A stretch of DNA of 64,000 bases from Tetrastigma voinierianum (Eukaryota; Streptophyta; Magnoliopsida; Vitales; Vitaceae). Below, in pieces: positions 33,670 through 43,014 of the stretch (the first letter of the stretch is position 1; the number at the start of each line of letters is the position of its first letter). The stretch lies in NCBI GenBank assembly GCA_016808115.1, contig JAEQBH010002187.1:124001-188000 (forward strand), written 5' to 3'. A model generated the notes under the pieces. It had not been told where the DNA came from. It made no database searches and saw nothing but the letters and a program-made list of their open reading frames with translations. The position numbers were made by a program, and so were the translations under genes.

Positions 33670-36600
33670 AGTGATGTGACGCCCATTCGGTCCCGTCGAC
33701 AACCCACAACCCACTAATACTCGTGGATGCTCCGTAATCCTCGACACTATCTGATGCAAAATCGGGCAGAGCCTTTGTACGAGTTCTACCCAAGACACAA
33801 ACCCACTAACACTAATGACCAATATTGTGGTCCATATGAGTGGAAGATATATTGGGCAGGCTAGTTAGGATCACAAAATACATCAACTATATACAATGGG
33901 TCAAGTAGCTAATAAATTACTTTTTACCAAACATATACAAATGACAATTTCTAATGTCATACAAGTCTCTACCAGCCACAACTGGTTTCTCTCTTCTAAA
34001 CGCGGCCCTAGTGAGCAACCAAGCATCTCAGACACTCCCGCACCGGGCCAGTGATCCCGACAGAGCGAGCAAAGCCCGCAGGATAATTTCCTACATGAGT
34101 TACTCCCCACCTAAGTGCACATGCCATGGCAAACAATCACATCCAAACAATTACATGAACCTACTCAATGTCTACGACCAATCCCATTCTAAGCCACCGA
34201 CTTCCTCACATACGCCTAAGTCGAATGCGAGTAAATATCCGCCAAAACAAAGCTTTTGTTCTCGAAACTTACTACCGAGATTCGGTAAATATATCGACTA
34301 CCCGAGGCACTATTGATAATACTCCAAACAAATTGGTCCTCATCCGGCTGATCTACTGGACAACTCTCCAAGGCCGGAAAATCTTCTTCGAAATTCCTTT
34401 CACAAACATTTTCGCTTTTATTTTCTTTCACGCTACGACTCACTCCCACATTCCTGTGGTGCCTCAAGCATATGGAATGCATGATGCCAATCCCAACAAA
34501 CCCATGCTAATATATAAAACATGTATATACTAACATAATTAATCCACACATAAATCACGCATGCAAATTCACAATCATTAACACCAAATTAGCCTACGAA
34601 GCAATTAAACACAAGCAATTCATTTTGAATCACTCAACATCATAAAAATCACACCAAAATCATGTCACTATTCACGCGATCAAATAAAACCCTCGGGTTT
34701 AAGACTGCTCATGGCCACAACAATGGGATTTTCTCCACTACCTGAATACTGACCTAAAAACACCGCTTAATCCAAGCCTCTCGGAACATCCTCAACCATT
34801 TACATGACTCTTAGCCAAAGAATAACACAAGTAGAAAAAGATCCCTACCTCTTGGAGTTGTCGGAACTCCACCAAATCGGTGCCCACGCTGCAGCCTCTC
34901 GGGCCACAGAGAAACAACTTTTCGCTTCGCTCCACAAGAACCGACGTCCGAAAGGCTAGAAATCTAGAGAGAAGAAGCTCTCTCTCTCTCTAAAAATCTC
35001 AAATCCCAGCCACTGCCAATTTGTTCCAGCCACTGCCCTTTTTTTGTGTTTTGGAGAAGAAGATCACTATTCTTCTTTTGTCTTTATTCTCATTAACATT
35101 TCAATTAAATCCATCTATGTCCATTTTTTCTTGATTTTTGACACTTGGCACAATCTAGGCCATTTATCTCATCCTCTCACTAATCATGCAACATGTGTCA
35201 CATGAGTACATGTAGTAGGTGACTTTTGTCACATCACATGTCTCTCATGAGTCATTTTATGGCACCCGACACCCTATGTCTCGAAAATTCGAATTCACCT
35301 CGGGAATTCAGTCACCCGACGTGAGAAATATAGATTCACAGGTAAGATTCCAAACTATAGTCCGTTTCATCATCTGAGATCTAGAAAAATTAATGTATTT
35401 ACCAAAATTACGATTTTACCATTTTTCAGAAAATTGGAATTTTCTCGGGTTTTACAAGTGAAATAACTAACGACGGTTTCTCAAAAAGGCACTAGGTTTA
35501 TGATTTTAAAATTACATTCCATGGTGAACTGATACAGGTATTTAGCTATAATTTATGTGAATGTTGATGGTAAGTGATCTTTTTCTGTATGCATTAACCT
35601 CTCTCGAGCTGCTGAGCACTCCATCTCAAGAGCGGGCTGGCTGTATCTCTCGCTCTAACCTCCTTAACTCGAGATGATCCAACTTACAAATTCTTATTTA
35701 CCACATACCAAACCATGACACTTATCTTATGATTGATCAGATGATACCTTATTCAGCCTCTAGAGTTTCTCATCTGAATTTCAAAGCCCTAGTCTAATAC
35801 ATGTAATGAATATTAAGTATCAACATGTAATCAAATCAGAAATAAGGTAACCAACAATTGCAAGAATTAAGCTAAATAAATGAAAGATTAAAGTTCATCC
35901 ATGATGTGTATCAAAGTTACATCATAAACCCTAGCTTAGATGTTTAGAAAATTATGAGATGAAGAAAATACAAATTAGAATTCATAGTCATGGGAGTAGA
36001 GTAAGAAAAACGAGATGAGATGCCTCGAATCCAATCCTCTCAAGCCTTGCACTCCAATCGCCTTTTCTCCACTCCTTCTCCCGTCAAAAAGCCTCTTCTT
36101 TATGTCTCCTGAGGTCCAATTTATAGCCCCCATCAAATCCCCTCGGTTACACATTGAAATAGACCAAATTAGGGCTCATATTCGTTGCCCACACAGGTGC
36201 GTGAGAAAGCACCAGAAAACTGCTCCTCGGGCACGCAGGGGCGTAGGGTCCACGTAGGGGCATGGCCAATTATGGTGCTTTATTTCTTCATGTCTTTGCA
36301 TGACCATAACTCTCTCTACTTGATTGACTGTACATTCTTAGACTCTATGGAAAGTCATGAACAAAATCCATACACATCTCAAGAACGCTTTCCATCATAT
36401 GTCATTTTATAGATTTAAAATGCAATAGAACAGAACTGGTTGGTTGTTGTTGCTCTTTAGTTACTTCCTTGTTTTTGTTCCGACTTCCTGAGTGTGTATC
36501 TCCTCATCCGATTCCGACCGAGCGATCTTTGCCTACGGAAAAGTTCTCGCGTTTCCAGAATGTAGTTCTGCAAGCGAGTCATTTGATTTTCCCATTAATA

Positions 36601-36810
36601 CAGAAAAATTGAAAGGTCGGAACTGTTGTGCTATGTTTGCTGATTTTCCAATTTTTCGTTGTGTCTTCGCTTCAAATTTGCACCACCCTGCCAAATGGAT
36701 GACCTAATAATAAATATGAACATTTGAGCATTAGGGCACTTATTTAACATAAAAACATTACTAAAAACTAAGTAAAACTTAGGGTTGTAATGAGTATTTT
36801 ATATACGCAT
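33420..36810 (-). mobile_element. Older LTR-retrotransposon sequence, Athila-like, interrupted by a solo LTR
   Basis: Sequence on both sides of the solo LTR (33420-33669 and 35462-36810) lacks coding potential. It has the feel of the long untranslated 3' part and LTR of Athila-type elements read on the minus strand: an AAGTGTACGCG motif near 33520, a GGGGGCTATAAATTGGAC promoter-like box near 36130, and a conserved tail near 36770-36810. The assignment rests on memory of similar sequences and is weak; no gag, pol or LTR pair was found. Open frames 36015-36707 are shadows. Confidence 0.35.
33675..35456 (-). mobile_element. Solo LTR of a gypsy element with perfect 5-bp TSD
   Basis: 1782 bp. In plus orientation it starts TGTGACGCCC at 33675 and ends GGGTTTTACA at 35456. 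AGTGA flanks it at 33670-33674 and 35457-35461. Read on the minus strand it starts TGTAAAACCC and ends GGGCGTCACA. It shares its ends and several internal blocks (the TACTCCCCACCTAAGTGCA block and the CCGAGATCTAGA-like block near the right end) with the solo LTR at 43414-45536 and, more distantly, with the LTR at 6968-12133. It contains no gag-pol. Open frames at 33954-34533 are LTR shadows. Confidence 0.9.
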
Positions 36811-36814
36811 CACT

Positions 36815-37230
36815 AAGGTGGTGTTTGTTTTTTCTATTTAATGCTAAATAAAACTTTTGTTTTGAATAATGTTTAATAAAATTAAGTATTTAGTTGTTTG
36901 TTTTTTCTAAAAAAAATCACTTTTTTAATTTTCATCCAAATCTTGAAACAATAAATTTTTAAATAAAAATTTAAAAATATAAATGTTTTTATTTAATTAG
37001 TATACAAACCATCATGAGAATTTCAATTGTATTATATTATAATATTAAGTTTTTTCTTAATAGAAAAAACATTAAGAAAAAACGAAAAAATCAAATATTT
37101 TGGTTTTTTTTATTCAATAAAAATTTTAAAAATTTAAACAATAAGTCATGAAAAATTAAAAAATAAATAAATTGAAAGCTGAAAACTATTTAGCTTTAAA
37201 ATAAAAAGCCAAAAAACAAACGCTTTGTCC
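36815..37230. mobile_element. MITE-like element with GTTTGTTTTTT inverted ends
   Basis: The left end reads GGTGGTGTTTGTTTTTTC. The reverse complement of the right end reads GGACAAAGCGTTTGTTTTTT. The interior is about 400 bp and more than 80 percent A+T, without coding potential. The ends resemble hAT-type MITEs. An eight-base target duplication is not apparent, so limits are approximate. Confidence 0.6.
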
Positions 37231-37612
37231 ACCATCATCTAAGTTCAATCTCAAACTTGAGGTTTTGATGTATCAAAACTTCTAAATCAATCCTTCAATT
37301 TTTACCCTTGGATAATCTGATTCGAATAGACACAATTTTCTTGAGATAAATATCTTACTTATTGAAGTTCCCAATTGATCTCTCACACTTGCCAAATTCT
37401 AAGAAGTCGTATGGTATGCGGGAATAAAGGGTGGGAAAAGACATATATACCTTTTTTCTCTCGTTCCCACATTTAAATGATTTTTTTTTTTGAAAAGCAC
37501 ATTTAAATAATTTTTAAGAGGATAAAAATGAAATCGTTCTAAACCCTAGCCGCCCTTATCTCCTTTTTACTCATCTTCTTATTTTATAACCTATTTTTCT
37601 CAAGTAATGAGG
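37231..37612. other. Spacer, no gene seen
   Basis: AT-rich DNA between the MITE and the 5' LTR of the gag-only gypsy element. Nothing recognisable. Confidence 0.5.
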
Positions 37613-38199
37613 TGTGAGTATCATGATATTTAAATCTACTATTCAATGGGCCTAGGTAAAATGGTCTAAGCCCACTTATCATATTAAAACCAAGCGGGCA
37701 TTATCCAGACGAGAAAATCTTAAAGCCTGTCTAAGAAGGTTAGGGTGTCTTCCCAAAGACTTGTTTCAGGACGGCCCGTATAGGATTTCAAGTCCCCCAA
37801 CCAGCCATCCTACCACATATGAGAAGTTCGTTATGAATAAGCATATGAAGGTGGAAAATACGCAAAAGATATATTTATCAGCGGATTTCCTAGTTTCCAA
37901 ATCCCTTATTTCTCAAAAGTTAATCCTTGATAGGGAAAAATAGATTTTATCCCTAAAATTAAGGAGAGATTTGTGAACCGCACCCTATAAATCGGGAAGA
38001 TCCCCCATGAGGTAAAAAAAGATTCCAACTGCATGAACTGTCTTCTTCTTCTTCTCTATCCTATGCTGACTTAATCATCGGAGAGCGTGGCCAACACACC
38101 ACCGCCGGATCACCTTTTTGCAAGTTCACATTGCATTGCTGATGCTTAGAGGTTCCGACGATCGAGGTCCTTACAGTTCCGACGATCGAGGTCACTACA
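37613..38199 (+). repeat. 5' LTR of the gag-only gypsy element
   Basis: About 587 bp. Aligns with 43015-43413 plus 45537-45759 with moderate divergence. Shared blocks include AAGTTCGTTATG, TTTATCAGCGGATTTCC and ATTAAGGAGAGATTTGTGAACC. CCTATAAATCGGG near 37985 is a likely promoter TATA box. The right end contains two copies of TTCCGACGATCGAGGTC. Because it is uninterrupted at 37977-37981 (ACCGC), it shows the empty site for the solo LTR inserted in its partner. Confidence 0.85.
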
Positions 38200-38201
38200 A
38201 T

Positions 38202-38219
38202 TGGCGCCGTTTGTGAGAA
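38202..38219 (+). other. Primer-binding site
   Basis: TGGCGCCGTTTGTGAGAA lies two bases past the 5' LTR end. The TGGCGCCGTT core is the common primer-binding site of many plant gypsy elements; the exact tRNA cannot be stated with certainty. Confidence 0.75.
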
Positions 38220-38549
38220 TTGAACATAAAGTCTCGTCTATAAGCCGCAAAGGCTTGGCTTCAATGATCGCTCTGCACTCTTCATCACCCAAGCCTGGCG
38301 ATTCCCTTCCAGATTCAATCATCCGAGGCAATCGGCAATGTCAAGCAACTGGATGAACCAATCGCCGTAAGACAATTAATCCACTGGAGTCGTGAGATTA
38401 AAAACAAAGCAAGAACAAGCAAGCACAGATGCATGAGTCATGTCATCGAACGGCTGGCAAAGATTGGAATGACCAATTAGCCTGATAGAAAAACCCTAAT
38501 CTGAAAAGATGTATGAGATGGTCGATGCATCCGACGCCACAATAGCGGA

Positions 38550-39400
38550 AGGAGCCCATTATTCCTGATGATGTCGATACCCTAACAAATGATGAGTTGT
38601 CCTTAAGCAGTTTTCCATTCTTGAGTCTCTCATCGACAAAGAATGCTTAGGGAGAGCACAAAGGCCAAATCCCATAAGAAGCCTTTGCATCACCCTGCCT
38701 TCAATGATGCCATTAGTGGCGCATCCAGTACGACAAGGAGAAAGGCAGACAAGAGGTAGAACCATCCAGATCAAGCCCTTATGAACGAGTCAGTATTGCC
38801 TGCAAGCACAATGCCGCTTATACATCCTGCCTTTGGTACAAGGCCAACATTCTATATGCCTCCAGCGGCCTTAATTTGGAGACCCGATGACATGCTCTCT
38901 TCGCCCCTAGAGCAACATATTCTTGACTATGAGCCACATCACAGGTTTTTCATACTAGTTTTCGCCACGTTTGATGGCTCTACTAACTCTTATGATCATA
39001 TGCTCCATTATAATCAAGCAATGATACTAAATGTTGGCCATGACTGGCTGTTGTGTAAAGTATTCCCGGCTAGTTTGTCGGGGCCTGCGTTAGCTTGGTT
39101 TCACAAGCTCCCGTGTAATTCAATAAATTCGTTCAATGAATTATGGGCTGCATTCATATCGCAATATCTTTTTTTGGTGTGACAAAAGAGGAATATTAGC
39201 TCTCTGCAAACTATTTTAAAGTGGGAAGGAGAGTCTATTCGAGACTTCACACAAGAAGGTTTGGGCAAGATGTTTAGTAGGTAGAATCATATAACATGGA
39301 CGTGGTCCTCCAAAACTTTAGGAGAAGCTTTGGACCATCTACTCATTTCTTCTAGTCACCATCTTTAGACTTGCTAGCGACAATGGAAGAAGTATAGAGA
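38550..39400 (+). pseudogene. Ty3/gypsy gag remnant (retrotransposon gag domain)
   Basis: The best-preserved part is 38781-39182, 133 codons: MPLIHPAFGTRPTFYMPPAA, SPLEQHILDYEPHH, FDGSTNSYDHMLHYNQAMIL and the domain core KVFPASLSGPALAWFHKLP, then NSFNELWAAFISQYL. A stop (TGA at 39180-39182) interrupts it exactly where the family continues. The next segment resumes as QKRNISSLQTILKWEGESIR in frame, so this is a single nonsense change. Upstream residues (38550-38780) are in other frames. The protein would form the virus-like particle. Confidence 0.85.
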
Positions 39401-39439
39401 CGGGCTGATAAGTACTAAATGCTGGAAGACAATATCCAT

Positions 39440-40035
39440 GCGGAAACCCAGATTGTCATGATTACAAAGTCCAGAAGTGGCTCCTAGCCTACTGGCATAT
39501 GACAAATTCCATAAGTGGCTCTTATCCTGCTGGCATATACCAAAGTCTAGAAGTGGCTCCTAGCCTGCTGGCACATATCAAAGTTCATAAGTGGCTTCTA
39601 AATTGGTCGGGCATGGCATGAAAGTCCGTAAGGACTCATAGCATGCCGGGCATATGTCAAAGTCCAAGTAGCTCCTGGGCTCGCAAGACATACCAAAGTT
39701 CTATGGCTCCTACCGTCGCATGTCAAAGTCTAGAAGTTGGCCTCATACTGTGCACATGACAAAGTCCGTATGGCTCCTGGGGCCCCGCTTGGCACATACC
39801 AAAGTCTAGAAGTGGCTCATAGCCTATTGGCACATATCAAAGTCCAAAGCTGGCTCATAGCCTGCTGGCACATACCAAAGTCCAAAAATGGCTCATAGCT
39901 TGTTGGCACATGACAAAGTCCAGAAGTGGCTCCTAGCTTGCTGGTATATACCAAAGTCCAGAAGTGGCTCATAGCTTGTTGACACATACCAAAGTCCAGA
40001 AGTGGCTCCTAGCCTATTGGCACATGCCAAAGCTC
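39440..40035 (+). repeat. Minisatellite of about 45-bp units
   Basis: A repeating unit of the form AAAGTCCAGAAGTGGCTC, CTAGCCTGCTGGCACATAC runs for about 600 bp, roughly 13 copies. Copies at the right side are best conserved; copies near 39600-39780 are shortened or shifted. It begins directly downstream of the gag segment. It is not codon-phased throughout, so it is more likely an untranslated expansion than a repeat protein. Confidence 0.9.
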
Positions 40036-40511
40036 AATCGTCTCATTAAAATCATGGTTGCGAATATACATTCCATTTTCAACCACATGTTGGTAGGATT
40101 TTCCATCCATATAGCCGGGGAAGGGAATGTAATACTCTTAAGTAATAGCCACCATCGGTATTTGAAGGTTGGTGGGGTAGAGTTTGTGCATATTAGTGAC
40201 ATAAGTGTCCCTTTGGTTGAAGGGGTTCCAACGGTCAATAATTGACTAGGCAGCATCTGGACTAGGAATAGACGTGTCCGACGAAGTATGATCCCACTTC
40301 CTCGGTTTAACATATGAGTCCAGCACCAACTTATTAGACCCTCGTCTACGGAGGCCGGGAAATAACACAGCATCCAGTCACAGCAGAAACCAATGGCTGT
40401 CTCCCGCAGAGAGCTCGCCCATAACTTTATCAGTGCTGGGAGGTCCTTCGGTTAGAATCCCATCCTCCAACGATGCACAAGCCTCCCTAGAGGCATCCTG
40501 GGTGGCGCCCT
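40036..40511 (-). other. Internal gypsy sequence without clear gene
   Basis: Between the minisatellite and the antisense frame. A minus-strand frame (40014-40373) overlaps the minisatellite end and a plus-strand frame overlaps it; neither resembles a known family. It may be a decayed extension of the antisense frame to its left. Confidence 0.35.
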
Positions 40512-41144
40512 CTAAAGTTGGAAGGGCATTAAAGGTCGCTCCAAGAGTCCAAAGTATTCATCAAGCCGGGCTCTCTGAACGCCTTCATCTAAACCCGACC
40601 GCTTGACGCTTGCCGCCTCTAGTACTTCGTGAGTCGTTTCCCACTCGTCACAAGATCTATGCAGAATCCAATGTGCCAGCATTCCGTACATGTCGTCCTC
40701 ACTCTCCTCAGTTGTATCACTAGCAATTTGGGGAACAAGATGAACAACCTGAGTCTTTCTTGTAAGAGGAATTGGATTCACCCACTCCACAAAGCCTTCT
40801 AACCCCACACCAATAGCCTTTACCTGTCCAACCTTCTTCCCCTTCTTTCCCTTCTTCTTCCTCACCGCCTGGAGGGTAGGCTTTGGATCCTGTACAACCA
40901 AAGGTGATTGATCAGGCTAGACAAAGGTAGCTAAGGCTTCTTGAGCGAACTTAGCTCGAGGCTCTTGAGCGGACCTCGCTTGTGAAGAGCTACTTGGGAT
41001 TGACTTCAGAAGGTCAGCAATAGTAAAATGTTCACCCTTAATAAGCTCTTCTAGCAATGGACAAGGAATGACAGTGATTATGTAAGGAAATGGACTAGCG
41101 CCCAACTCCTGCAAGTTTTTCACAGACAAAAGGAGCTTGTGATT
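40512..41144 (-). pseudogene. Antisense reading frame in the gag-only element, cut by a CACTA insertion
   Basis: Read on the minus strand, one frame runs from the CACTA junction at 41144 to a stop at 40512, 211 codons with a single amber at 40917-40919. The upper part contains LLSVKNLQELGASPFPYI and FTIADLLKSIPSSS. The lower part has a basic stretch KKKGKKGKK, an acidic TTEESEDDMYGM and a RARLDEYFGLLERP segment. Low-complexity charged segments and a helical end give it a protein-like character unlike a chance frame. I do not recognise the family. Antisense frames of unknown role are known in some plant LTR elements. Its true start would lie beyond the transposon; the sequence at 42503-42697 does not join it in frame. 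Confidence 0.45.
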
Positions 41145-42501
41145 CACTACTAGAAATTGGCTATTCTGTGACTACGTTATTCGTCCCAGAAACGATAATT
41201 CTGGTTGCAAAGAACAATCTACAACCAAAAAATGTTGGTCACAAAGTCGTCACATTATGTTTGTCGGGGAATGTTTATTACGACCATTTGTTGATTTTAT
41301 CGCTGATAATTTGTTTACGCGATGGATGATATTGGTCGCTAATGTATACTTCTTATGTCCAACATCTTAGTCACTAATTTTATTTTTGGACCACCATTAG
41401 TAACCAGTCACCAATTTTAATTTCTGTGATGAAAAGATTTGATCACGTTTGAAATGTTTCTACGATGAATTTAAATGGTCACAATTTTGTATTTCTACGA
41501 CGAAGAACACATAGTCTTGATTTACAATTTTCCATGATGAAAAAATTTGGACTCAATTTAAAATTTTATAGGATGAAATTAAGTGGTCGTAAGTGATCAT
41601 TTATGCAATGAAAAATAAATGGTCTCAAGTTAATTATTTCCCTCATGAAAAATTAGTAGTCGTATTTTAAATGTTTTAATGAAGAAAATGTTATGATCAG
41701 AAGTTTAAATGTTTCTATGAGAAAAACCGAGTGATCGCTATTAACAAGTTTCAACAACGAAATTTAGTAGTCGTAAGTTTCGCTTATTTATTTATTTTTT
41801 GACAAGGAATAAGTAGTTAAAAATAAATTCATGTTGCCATTAAAACAAGTTAAATGAATAGGCAACAAAGTAATTGGTCGCCAAATGTTGTTTTTGGTTT
41901 GATTTAAAATTTATAAAATAGAAATTTACAAAATTAATAAAATTAAATATTTTAATAAATTAATTCTAATAAAGAAGTCATTATTACATAATTGAAATAA
42001 TAAAAAGAAATACAAAATTAATAAAATGAAAGATATTAAATAGAAGAAAATAAAGTATACAAAATAATTCAAGTAGCTAATGATTAGCATTATAAGTGGT
42101 CGCCAATTATACTTGTCTATGACCAATCAATAAGTGGTCGCCAATTATAAGAGATTTTGCGACTAAAATTAATAGTCCCCATAAGGATCAAACTTCCAAG
42201 GACGAGTTGCAATATTTTTTTCTTTTTTTAGATTATAGTATTTTCTACGACTAATATAAGATTTATCATAAATAATAATATATTTTACAACCAATCAATA
42301 ATTTGTCGCATGTTATAATATCTATCACCAAACAATGGTAACAGTAAATAAAATTGTTGGTAGTAAATAAATAAAATATTTAATTTAACTATCTATTAAA
42401 ATTAGTGACCAATTGTCAAAGTTCATCATAGAAAATCATAATCAATGACTAGTTTTGGCTGGTCGTAAGAACTTTGGTCATTAAAATCACCTCTTGTAGT
42501 G
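41145..42501. mobile_element. Non-autonomous CACTA transposon
   Basis: It begins CACTACTAGAAATTGG at 41145 and ends CTCTTGTAGTG at 42501; the reverse complement of the end is CACTACAAGAGG, giving the diagnostic terminus. Flanking triplets are ATT (41142-41144) and ATC (42502-42504), a 3-bp duplication with one change. Subterminal repeats of the type GTGGTCGCCAATTAT and TAGTCGTAAG occur many times at both sides, as expected of the superfamily. At 1357 bp it has no transposase frame. Confidence 0.85.
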
Positions 42502-43014
42502 ATCAAGGGGCCCCTCTTAGTGATCTCGGTAGTCGCTTGATGCCATCCAAATTCCGGCCTTTCTCCACCCAGCCTAACTGTACCCAGCCTAGCCTATGCT
42601 TACCTACAAAAAGTTCAAAGAGAAGGGGCAAATCAAAATATATACCACTGGGGTGGAAGTATAAACTCACAAGGTTTAAACAAAACTCGGGAAACATGAG
42701 AGACTATTCCATCAAATGGAAGCCCAAGAGTACCTAGCGTATCATACCATAGACCTTCAACCAAAATAATCCCTATACATAGGGGAAAAACATCGAAGAG
42801 CATTAAATGTGCCCTTAAAGCAGCATTCGTCGCAGAAATGTTGGGAAACGTGTGCTTCGCACACGCTTTGTATCCAAATGCACTTCACCTTCCGGCACAT
42901 TCAATGTACGCATCAATTCTCACAATCCTTTCAACTTTCCACACCTAAGGTTTAAAAGCACAGTATTTTCCCCCAACTGAAAAAACACAAAATTCTAGTC
43001 AGGGAAAAGGGAGG
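42502..43014. other. Internal gypsy sequence up to the polypurine tract
   Basis: Frames on both strands (42474-42737 + and 42503-42697 -) are open for under 90 codons and not recognised. A hairpin GTGTGCTTCGCACAC sits near 42850. The polypurine tract is at 43001-43014. Confidence 0.5.

Noticed and set aside
38146..38331. Minus-strand frame with a DLDRRN repeat
   Set aside because: It is the antisense reading of the duplicated GACGATCGAGGTC block at the LTR end and primer-binding site.
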